Shown here: positions 21,946 through 30,119 of the stretch, piece after piece | Numbering within the stretch: position 1 is the stretch's first letter | Layout of the letters: every line of letters begins with the position of its first letter | NCBI GenBank assembly: GCA_020744425.1 | Contig: JAGMUV010000026.1 | Location: forward strand, 620,001 to 684,000 | Direction of reading: 5' to 3' | Length of the DNA: 64,000 nucleotides | DNA from: Dactylonectria macrodidyma | Taxonomy: Eukaryota; Ascomycota; Sordariomycetes; Hypocreales; Nectriaceae | Notes under the pieces: generated by a model | Seen by the model: the letters and a program-made list of their open reading frames with translations, nothing else | What the model was told of the DNA's origin: nothing | Database searches by the model: none | Program-made: the position numbers and the translations under genes

Positions 21946-23522
21946 ATGCCTCGGCCCCGAATAGACCTCACCCCTCTCCGTCAGGATATTACTATATTAA
22001 TTGATGAAGATACAACAATCTCAAATATTATACTTTCTCTTTCTACCAATTACAACATCCAAGTCAGTCGCGCAGTTCTTTACCGATTTCTACAGAAATG
22101 GGAACTCCTCCGTCAACGGCGTACAGTTGACACTGAACCTCTACGAGAGCGAATCAAGTCAATGTTCTTTGATGAGTGTTTAAAAGATGCTATTATCTTA
22201 CGCCGGCTTCAAGATGAGGGGTTCAGTTTAAGCTTAACTGGACTTTGCAAGATCCGTCGGGAACTTGGTCTTTTCAGACGACAAGATGATAACCAGCTTC
22301 AAATAGCTCAAGAACTTGCACGAATCTTCTTTCATGATGAGTCTCAAGTCTCAACTGTTATCCAAAACTATGGTCGAGGCTATCTTTACACGTACATGCG
22401 GCAACAACATCACATCATCAGTCGCGATGCATTGTACAATGTTTATCGAGACTTTGCACCTGAAAGCATTACTGATCGATGGGGTAAAGCACGTTTTCAA
22501 CGTCGTGACTTTATTGTTCCAGGGCCTGACTGGGTATGGTCCCTTGATGGTTATGATAAGCTTAAGCAATGGGGCTTTGAGATCTATGCTGGTATTGATG
22601 GGTATGCCCGATATATTACATTGGTTTTACTGTGGATATTCTGCTGCAACAAGTTGGAACGTTGCCTTACAGTATCTATCAGTTCTGCGGCAACATGGTA
22701 TGATGCCACGAGCTATTCGATCTGATCATGGAGGGGAAACAGCTTTGATGTGTGGCTTACATTACTTTCTTTCTGGGAATAGAAAGAAACGACTTGGAAC
22801 AGAGTTAGTTCCAATTGAGTTTAAGGATTGTTGGTTTTTTGGACGAAGTATTCATAATACTCGAATTGAGAGCTGGTGGCATCGGCTTTATCAAGCACGT
22901 GGAGGATCGTGGAGGGTAAGTTTCTATTATTCCTTATTGAACTTTACTAATTCTCTTCGATTAGATATACTTCCAATGGCTGACAGAAAATGGGCTCTTT
23001 GATGGTGGCTCTCTTCCTGATCGCATTGCCATTCTATTCATCTTCATGAATCCAATCCGACATGACTTGATCTCATTTATACGAGTCTGGAATAGCCATT
23101 CTATTCGCCGTCAAGCCAATCGACCACATGTTCAACCTGGACAACCCTCAGTTCTATATCATGATCTCAATTCAGAGACTGCACGGAACTTTGCTGAAGA
23201 GATTCCACCTGATCGATTCAGATTCTGTCAGGAAACCTTTGAACTTGATCAATCTGATCTGGATGCTTTCTTGCCAGAAGAAACAATGTCTATTTGTCAA
23301 GATATCATTACAACGACAATTGGCTCTTTACCAGAAATTTCGAACGTTGTCACACATCCACTTTTAGATGAGTACAATCTTCTACGAGGTGAATTGGCTC
23401 TTTATATTCAGAATGGGAATTCACCACGACTATCCTTACTTGACCGACCTCGAGATGGGCGAGATCGACTTAGTCAAATTCTACAGGCTCAGAATATTGA
23501 CATTGAAGTGTTTGATTCATAG
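21946..23522 (+). pseudogene. rve-type integrase/transposase, one frameshift
   Basis: DDE transposase with a retroviral-integrase-like core. Exon 1 is 21946-22915 and exon 2 is 22965-23522, joined over a 49-nt intron (GTAAGT donor, TACTAAT branch, GATTAG acceptor), giving about 508 residues. The N-terminal half is helix-turn-helix-like (LYRFLQKWELLRQRRTVD, LTGLCKIRRELGLFRRQ). Catalytic Asp is in VWSLDGYDKLKQWGFEIYAG, the second in AIRSDHGGETAL and the Glu in NTRIESWWHRLYQ, the order seen in the rva_4 group of eukaryotic integrase-like elements. One extra T near 22620-22622 breaks the frame between YARYIT and WFYCGYSAATSW. Otherwise intact, so recently disabled, or an assembly error. The 3' end faces the 389-residue gene. 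Confidence 0.8.
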
Positions 23523-23565
23523 ATAGCAGCTGATTAATAAAGGAAAAGACTTGAGAAGATTGAAA

Positions 23566-24735
23566 CTACTTACGCTGGTGAGTTACCATACTTAATGGAG
23601 GCAGTGGCTGTTTACTGCCAGTCTTCCGCCCTGTACTAATTACATCTTCCTCAATAACTTCTCTACTTCCATCATCTGATATAAGTGCCTCCAAATCCTC
23701 ACTACCTTGCCCAGCCACTTCTATAACCATATTATCTTGTCCATTCAAATCCGATCCATCCACATCAGTATCGAAGAATGCAGCTAAGTCATCTTCTTCA
23801 TTAGACTTCTCTAGTAAGACCAATATCTCCTCCATTTTCTTGTCTACCTTTACCTTCTTATCTGTTGCTGGAGCTGATTGTGTAGATGCCTTTCGTTTGC
23901 GATTAATTGGAGATTGTGTTGGGGGTTTGTTTTGTATTGGAAGAGATAGATCCTTTTCGCCCTTGACCTTCTTCTTTCGCACTGGAACAGGGGTGATCAT
24001 GTTATCTTCCTCCTCTTTCGCTTCATAAGCATAAAGAAGTGACAGATTGACCCTGGTTGGATGCGGACTTTGAGGATTGATTGCATTGAGAAATGCAGCA
24101 AGAGAAGTTGTCTCTAGAACTTCCTGAGAAAAGAAAACAATACTTTGCGAACTGTTACTGGTGCAACCAGAAATGAACTCCCAGTCAACGGCCCGATATG
24201 TTGCATCAGTTGTTGCACGTGCAGCAACTGATCTCACAAGGTCCGCATGTGAAGGATAGTTATGTGTTGCGTTTGTAACAAAGCAATTGCCAACTCTCCC
24301 AGCGATAGTAGGAGATCCAGACTGCCACTTCCTGATATCCAATTGACCGCTTGATATACACTTATATGCTGCTGTATATAAGGTAATTGCCAACTCAATG
24401 GGTGTATTGGGTATCGACTTCGTTCGGGTAGCTTGAGCGTGGAGACTTCGGCTTTGGTTGCCTTGATTGACAGCGGATTCCAGTTGAGCAGGATTATAGG
24501 AAGGGATAGTCATTGCAGGTGCAGGTGCATGTTGGAGTCGTCGTGATCGTGCGTGTGTAGGTGGGATTGGGCTGTCTTCAGTCAAATCGACCATGTCAAT
24601 TTGAGGATTGGCAGAAGAAGGAAGAGTTAAAGGTATAATATTCTCTCCACAGAAATAACAACGAACCCAGTCTGGGTTTAACTCCAATACAACGGAATGG
24701 AGATAACCCTTCTTGGAACAGATTGCGGAATTCAT
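23566..24735 (-). CDS. Second protein of the 7.6-kb element, function unknown
   Basis: A clean 389-residue frame, convergent with the integrase gene (43 bp between stops). Its N-terminus has a CxxC-type pair (CSKKGYLHSVVLELNPDWVR then CYFCG). The middle has folded-looking segments (PIELAITLYTAAYKCISSGQ, AARATTDATYRAVDWEFISG). The C-terminal third is disordered with basic runs (VRKKKVKGEK, NRKRKASTQ) and acidic stretches. I recognise no enzyme domain. Integrity and location suggest an accessory DNA-binding or regulatory protein of the element, by analogy with other two-gene transposons; that is inference. Confidence 0.65.
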   Translation of the reverse strand: MNSAICSKKGYLHSVVLELNPDWVRCYFCGENIIPLTLPSSANPQIDMVDLTEDSPIPPTHARSRRLQHAPAPAMTIPSYNPAQLESAVNQGNQSRSLHAQATRTKSIPNTPIELAITLYTAAYKCISSGQLDIRKWQSGSPTIAGRVGNCFVTNATHNYPSHADLVRSVAARATTDATYRAVDWEFISGCTSNSSQSIVFFSQEVLETTSLAAFLNAINPQSPHPTRVNLSLLYAYEAKEEEDNMITPVPVRKKKVKGEKDLSLPIQNKPPTQSPINRKRKASTQSAPATDKKVKVDKKMEEILVLLEKSNEEDDLAAFFDTDVDGSDLNGQDNMVIEVAGQGSEDLEALISDDGSREVIEEDVISTGRKTGSKQPLPPLSMVTHQRK

Positions 24736-24770
24736 GGTTAGGAATAATAAAGAAGGATTAAGTTAAATTA

Positions 24771-24784
24771 TTTGCGTACGCAAA
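24771..24784. repeat. 14-bp perfect palindrome
   Basis: TTTGCGTACGCAAA just upstream of the 389-residue gene (start 24735). Could be a regulatory dyad or an internal transposon junction. Confidence 0.6.
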
Positions 24785-24794
24785 AATTTTCACA

Positions 24795-25140
24795 TTAAAT
24801 ACAGAGAATATTAGCACTAATGACTGTCATATATCGGTATATCGGATCTCAACGGCTACTGCGGAAGTGAAGCTTTTCCTTCTATCATCATAGGCGTCCA
24901 TCGCCACCTGCCTCGTCACCAGCCTCGTCACCAGCCTAGCATTTCCTTCATTCAGGTCAATAGCTAGATAAAGCCAAGACCCCGAAGCATCCGGAGCCTC
25001 TCGGCTGTCCGAGGTCATCCGAGGTCATCATCACTTTCTTCGTCTATAAGACTGACGCAAAGACCCTCGTTAGATAGGAAGAATATCAAGAGCTTCTCAC
25101 ATATATGATCATTTCCATCAGCTAGATGCAACATGACTCA
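24795..25140 (-). repeat. Inverted arm repeat, right copy
   Basis: Reverse-complement relative of 19505-19830. It also has short local direct repeats (GGTGACGAGGCTGGTGACGAG on the minus strand is given here only by its repeated unit GGTGACGAGGC). Confidence 0.7.
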
Positions 25141-25161
25141 TCACCTGTAATCGTAGACTAG

Positions 25162-25900
25162 TTACTCTTCGGGTTGTGTGGAGCTAAGTTCCTCTTGGAT
25201 CTTAGCTCTTTCAATTAGATCTGCTCCAAATGCACGTAGTTGATCAGGTGTAGACTCCTTCACGATTTTCTCTATTATGGATCGAGATGACTGTGTTTCT
25301 TTTGGCCGATCTAATTTATTCTTATTAGTATTTATTATATAAAGAAAGGTTCAATAACTTACCATGATATGAACATCGAATTCCTCTCGATGAATATGTG
25401 CAGTTCGCACATGCGCCAGCAGCAATATCACTCTTAGTGATACACCCTTCAAAAATGCCATTTCCTCTTGCACATTGCATACAGGAAGGTGTGCGTAAAG
25501 TCCCATAAATATAGATGAGTAGTGCATCAATATTCTGTGTACGGGTTAGGTCAAGGCCAGTTGATGAAGACCGCCCTTGTCTAGCTCGTGTATTCAGCTG
25601 TAAAAGACGGCTCTCTGTTGCCTGCTCTTGACATCTTATCACCTTTGCAGGCCGTAGCAATTGCGCCTTTGTAAGAGCCCATGACGTGAGTGCAGCTTTG
25701 TTTGATGGCTGCTTGGCAGTTGCGGAGTTAATTGGAGGTGACATATGGAATACAGTTGGTGTTTTTGCTGATATGTATTGATGGAGAATGTGACAGGGAA
25801 AAGATGACGTGTACAGGAGGAAAAATTGTTGTATGACCTTGTATATGGAATATTCATCTTGCTTTAATTGAATATTCATGTAATTGGGGTTTTCAGGCAT
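25162..25900 (-). CDS. Cysteine-rich protein of the right arm
   Basis: Two exons, upper to 25363 and 25162-25310, with a 52-nt intron (GTAAGT donor, TACTAAT branch, AAATTAG acceptor). The start is either 25900 (228 residues) or the Met at 25741 (MSPPINSATAKQPSN, 175 residues). The domain TPSCMQCARGNGIFEGCITK followed by ACANCTYSSRGIRCSYH aligns with the left-arm protein (ACKKC, NTGIFNAYV, CASCHYG, HCSL), so both belong to one DUF3716-like family. The short second exon encodes an acidic helix ending STQPEE. It points inward from the right TIR, mirroring the left-arm gene. The open frame with correct introns suggests it is, or recently was, functional. Confidence 0.62.
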
Positions 25901-25982
25901 ATGTAGATACGCTAGGGTGGCTCTAATGATGAAATTTTTTGGAAAAGGGGTTTTGAGACAGTGAGCCCTACAGTCAACCGTA

Positions 25983-27026
25983 GCCTTGACCCGTCCCGCC
26001 GTTAGCTCGCCGATGATCCGAGCGGCGCCGCATTAAAACGGATCAACAAGGGGCGCACGGGAGATACTGGATCGAAGAGTTTGTTGGGGCTAAATTGAAG
26101 GTCAGCAAATAATATTAATCCCCCCCACCCCCCCTACTCGGCTAGGAGCTCCTGCGACGCCATAATTCAGTTGGTAATGGCCGGTCTGGGTTCTGGTTAT
26201 GGAAGCGATGAGCCTCTTGACGGCGCGAAGCAATCTGAATTGGTAGACATGCTTCGGCAGCCTAATTGTTGGCAATCAACCCTCCAATGCGGGGAGTCCC
26301 AGCAGCTGAAGCCGAGGCTATCCTAATTCGGCACAGAGCGAATGAGTGACGACATCCGAACATGTGATGCCGGCCAATCGACGGCTGCGGGGTTGATGAG
26401 TGGAGTGGCGCTGCGGCTAACAACCGTTGGTGCTAGAACCATGATTACGGTCTATAAACGCCCCATGCTGTCAGCAAAGTGGTCACTCCAGTACGGCTCC
26501 CCAACGGATTATACTGCAACGATGAACCTTCCGAATCCTCCGTATCCAACCAAGGCTTGGCCGGGCGCTGAGAGGGGCAGGATAGAATCTCGTTGGGGCA
26601 TTGGGCGTCCTGGTTCTCCCGCTGGCAGACGGAGGCAGGGCTGAGACAAGCTTCACTAGTCACCATCGCTATTGTAGCAGCCCGACTCCCTATCTGGATT
26701 CCTCGGCATGCCTGAGAGCGCCTTTCTGTCCTTAATTTTGAGTAGCTTCATCACAGGCGGGGATGTGTTGAAATGAGAAGATTCATGTTGCTTGATTCAT
26801 ACTAAATAAATAGTAGGAGACCTACTATTTATGTACAGGCACGATCTCTGTGGAATGTTCCACCATCTTCCACACCTTTGCCACCGACTTGGTCGCCTCA
26901 CACTTGTGATCTCCAACAGGATGTTGGGGATTGGTGGCAAGCTGATCTATCTTTAGCTTGCCGCTTGCAAGGTTCCCTGCAACATTTAACATGTGGTGGA
27001 CGGTGTACTGTCCGTTAGTCAAGCTA
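25983..27026. other. Intergenic region between two transposons
   Basis: No supported gene. Contains a C-rich run near 26120-26132 and a strong 12-bp hairpin at 26806-26832. Confidence 0.5.
26806..26832. repeat. 12-bp perfect inverted repeat, 3-nt loop
   Basis: ATAAATAGTAGG, loop AGA, then the exact complement CCTACTATTTAT. Lies about 200 bp left of the pogo-like element. No gene end is nearby. Confidence 0.7.
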
Positions 27027-27208
27027 CCGTAAAAACTCAGAAAACTCGGCCACTTGGGTGGAGCAGCTTGGCTTGCAGAACTGCCCCACCGCTAAAATTA
27101 GCCGAGGGCCAGTTTCAACTTCCAGCCTTCCGCACCCCCGCGCCTTCAATGCACCGCAACGCGGCCCTTGACAACGAAAATGACTGATGCCGGCTTTTTG
27201 GATGTAAT

Positions 27209-27610
27209 ATGTGTGTTTTTGGTGTTGCAAGTGACCTTCTGAGCCTCTGCGCTGACCAATCAGATGTCACAGACGACTACGAGACCGCTGCCTGCTTCGA
27301 GCTCGGACAAACCTACCTCCTCGTATACCGGCTCCCTTCGACCCTAGGTCGAAATACCGGTATTTCCCTTACAAAAGATGGCTGCCACTATGCTTGGGTC
27401 AGAGAGGCAAGTAGGCCCTTAGTCGAGGATGTCTTGCGGAGCGGAAAGTTGGTGTTTTGCCGGCCTGAGCGCTACGGAAAGAGGTGGAAGAAGATGGACT
27501 GGGGTCTCGGCGTTGAGAGAGAATGGCAGGAGGGAAATGCGTTCTTTTGGCAAGATGATGCTATCAGCATAACTTCTGATGATGCTGAAGATGCTAGCCT
27601 AAGCAGATAA
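27209..27610 (+). CDS. Extra ORF inside the pogo-like element
   Basis: A 133-residue frame starting MCVFGVASDLLSLCADQSDV, with a compact middle (FELGQTYLLVYRLPSTLGRN, GCHYAWVREASRPLVEDVLR, CRPERYGKRWKKMDWGLGVE) and an acidic end. It lies between the left TIR and the transposase and overlaps the transposase 3' end by 17 nt, tail to tail. I recognise no family. Its composition is that of a real protein rather than a chance antisense frame. Pogo-type elements normally carry only the transposase, so this may be a captured host gene fragment or an accessory gene. An upstream exon is possible: TTGCAAG at about 27226-27232 could act as an acceptor. Confidence 0.4.
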   Translation: MCVFGVASDLLSLCADQSDVTDDYETAACFELGQTYLLVYRLPSTLGRNTGISLTKDGCHYAWVREASRPLVEDVLRSGKLVFCRPERYGKRWKKMDWGLGVEREWQEGNAFFWQDDAISITSDDAEDASLSR

Positions 27611-29312
27611 TCACCTCGGCTATTTGTTCCTTAGTTATCTGAGAATCATTCTCCTGGAGCCGTCGCACAAGATCTGCCTTCTTTCCTGATGTCCCCAGAC
27701 CTCTAGTCTGCAGCCGGCCTTTCAGTTCCTTCACACGCTGACTGTCATAGTTCTTCCTAATCATAAGGTCCTCGTCATCCATAGAAATCATCTCTTCATC
27801 GTCAAAGAAAACGTCCACTTCCTCTTCTAATTTAATAGGGATTTGCTCGGCCATTTCCCAGCCTGTAAAGTCAATCTTATCAGCCGGAATATCCTTGATC
27901 TTGATGAAGCTATCTTCAAGTCCGTCAGGCCGCACACTTATCCCGCAGTTCAGGAACGCCTTTTTCACCATTTCTGCCTTCGTAATAAGCTTCTGAGTAG
28001 CCGTAGCAACTATATGTGTTATCATAATCCTTTTATCACTAACAGACCACTTAAAGCCCGGGTTTTCCTCACGTTCCTTACGCTCTACATACTCATCAGT
28101 TGCCTCCTCTAACCACTGCTTAAACGGCTTATTTATCGCCGTATCAAGCGGTTGCACAAGACTTGTACAGCCTCCTGGGATGAGCGCTAAAGTGATGTTC
28201 TGTTCTCTGAGTTTTCTCTTGATCAGGTCGGTATTATGGAACGTGGCTGCGTCCATCACTAAGAGCGTGTCTTCATCATCTTCAGATGCTAAGGGCGTAA
28301 GTTCTTCTTCAATCCATCGTAAGAGAAGCTCCTCGTTATTATATGCGGTTTTATTGAACTCCACGGTGACGTTAGGATGGTAGAGATCTCGTTCCTTTTC
28401 GTGGATTTGACCACCTTCCTCAGTAGGTGTGCCATGGAAAATGAGCTTCGGTTTAAGTCTGTGAATTCCATCTGCAAAAATGTACAACACTAGAGTTGCT
28501 TGCCTCTTATTCCACCCGGAACGGTCACTGTGGCCAGAAACCGTCTTCTCACCGCGTCGCTCCCACGTTGCGCCGTCAAGGAATTCGAAGGGAATTGGGG
28601 TCTCGTCGATGTTGAGTATAAGGCGCCGGCGGAATCGTCTTTTAGGGGAGTTCAGCATGATCGTAAATGCCCGATGTTGTGATCCAACTGAAGAGACGCG
28701 TCTGATGAATCGTAAGAAGTTATTCACAGTATTGATATAGTCTTCTGGCCGCTTGGTTGACTGCTTTGTAATTCGACGCTTTACAATGTTGTGACGCCGA
28801 AGAAACCCGCGATACCAGCCCATAGAGAAAGTGAACGGGCTCACGAAGCCGGGATATAATTCTCTGAAAATCTCCCGTGATCTTCGGCGGAACCACGAAG
28901 TGGTGACAACTTTATGCTTCTCTCTACGGGCTCGAAAGTCTGTATACAGCATCCCTTCAAGTCCCGGCCACTTTGGTGCAAAACCCCGGGTTCGATCTGT
29001 CACAAAAGACTCACTAAAGCGGGCTTTCCAGTCAGAGATCGTCTGGTGCGGTATTTTGAAGTGAAGCTCGGCATCTCTTAAGCTGGGCTCTCGAATCCAG
29101 CCTCTATCATCAATACGATGATGAAGCATCCACATGATAACCTCTTCTTTCTTCTTCTTAGAATAGTTTCTCTGCTTACGCATAATGGGCTTAGAAACCC
29201 GGTGTGTACGTTCCTTCAGAGGCGTTGGCTTTGGGCCGCGCTTTGGGGGCGTGAGAACCTGAGACCAAGTACGAATACGCACATTTGGGTCGATCTCTTG
29301 AAGGGGCGTCAT
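27594..29312 (-). CDS. pogo-like DDE transposase with SAP domain
   Basis: The 572-residue transposase starts at the Met at 29312 (MTPLQEIDPNVRIRTW); the frame is open further upstream but without conserved sequence. Domains in order: N-terminal helix-turn-helix (RKQRNYSKKKKEEVIMWMLH, FKIPHQTISDWKARF), CENP-B-type HTH (SREIFRELYPGF, MGWYRGFLRRHNI), and a DDE_1 catalytic core with Asp in LILNIDETPIPFEF, Asp in LLVMDAATFHNTD and Asp in SLVQPLDTAINKPFK. After an acidic linker, a SAP-like domain closes the protein (VKELKGRLQTRGLGTSGKKA, then DLVRRLQEN). SAP domains bind AT-rich DNA. No stops or frameshifts, so it may be active. It fills most of the element between the TIRs. Confidence 0.9.
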   Translation of the reverse strand: MTPLQEIDPNVRIRTWSQVLTPPKRGPKPTPLKERTHRVSKPIMRKQRNYSKKKKEEVIMWMLHHRIDDRGWIREPSLRDAELHFKIPHQTISDWKARFSESFVTDRTRGFAPKWPGLEGMLYTDFRARREKHKVVTTSWFRRRSREIFRELYPGFVSPFTFSMGWYRGFLRRHNIVKRRITKQSTKRPEDYINTVNNFLRFIRRVSSVGSQHRAFTIMLNSPKRRFRRRLILNIDETPIPFEFLDGATWERRGEKTVSGHSDRSGWNKRQATLVLYIFADGIHRLKPKLIFHGTPTEEGGQIHEKERDLYHPNVTVEFNKTAYNNEELLLRWIEEELTPLASEDDEDTLLVMDAATFHNTDLIKRKLREQNITLALIPGGCTSLVQPLDTAINKPFKQWLEEATDEYVERKEREENPGFKWSVSDKRIMITHIVATATQKLITKAEMVKKAFLNCGISVRPDGLEDSFIKIKDIPADKIDFTGWEMAEQIPIKLEEEVDVFFDDEEMISMDDEDLMIRKNYDSQRVKELKGRLQTRGLGTSGKKADLVRRLQENDSQITKEQIAEVIICLG

Positions 29313-29523
29313 TGTGCGAAAAAACGGCTTCAAAATAGCATCAATTGAGGGAGAAAGGTGGAAAAGCAGGGAAATGCGAATTGCGACACCGCAAGTTTCT
29401 GATATGTTACCCCTCAGTTGAGGCCGCCGCACTAATCACATAGAGACTAGAACTGCAGTAGTGCTAGGAGCTAACTCTCGTTGTCCCCACTCAAGTGGCC
29501 GAGTTTTCTGAGTTTTTACGGTA

Positions 29524-30119
29524 TTCTAGGCACCGCAAGTGAATGCGTACGAAACGTATTCGTCTGAGCAGTCCAGAATCATTCTCTCCCAATCCTCCCT
29601 GATGATTGTGATTGGCGTCACCGTTGCCAATTTTGCGAGTTCAGCTCAGGGTTGAAGTTTAGTGATACCAAACGATGAGGCTTTTGATGAGGTGGCATGC
29701 GTCTCAACACGAGCTGAAGCTCAGCTATTGAACTCTGGATGCCGGGTTCTGTCGCCTTGCAGATAGTACGCGTGGGATGTGTTGATTGTCATGACCGGGA
29801 TGCACCGGTGAGGCAATATTACGGGGTGTGATCACCGGCAGTTCCTGTCCCATCATTACTATCCATGTCATCTCACGATTCTTCCCAGGTAGAAAAGGGA
29901 TTTAGCGCTAACTTGGAGATATCGCGACGTCCTACAGCCGTCGCTCATCAAATCGGCACACTCGTGTTCTCAACGACAGCATGTCCAATGGCAACAAAGG
30001 CGTTGAATCAAGCTTGATCCCAAACGAGGTCTCGTATTGTCACACTAACTACGGAGTACTAAAAAGAGTGTATCCGGGGTCGAAAAGATCCCCACAAGGC
30101 ATCGAAAGGAGTGTCCGCG
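29524..30119. other. Intergenic region
   Basis: No supported gene between the pogo-like element and the Helitron fragment. Confidence 0.5.

Larger units (their letters stand above)
18376..25980. mobile_element. 7.6-kb TIR element with paired inverted arms
   Basis: The ends are 33-bp inverted repeats (18376-18408 and 25948-25980, beginning CGGTTGACTGTAGGGCTCAC), identical over their length and flanked by TA on both sides (18374-18375 and 25981-25982). Inside, the arms are related to each other in opposite orientation beyond the TIR: each holds a cysteine-rich gene pointing inward, followed by a shared sequence (19505-19830 and 24795-25140). The core holds an rve-type integrase/transposase and a 389-residue protein in tail-to-tail order, plus two MITEs that landed later. 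Which protein mobilises the element is inferred; the integrase is the only transposase candidate inside. Confidence 0.7.
27027..29521. mobile_element. Complete pogo-like element (2,495 bp)
   Basis: Inverted ends starting CCGTAAAAACTCAGAAAACT run about 36 bp with very few differences (27027 onward and 29521 backward). TA flanks both ends (27025-27026 and 29522-29523). It contains one uninterrupted transposase gene and an additional convergent frame. Tc1/mariner superfamily. Structure suggests recent activity. Confidence 0.9.
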
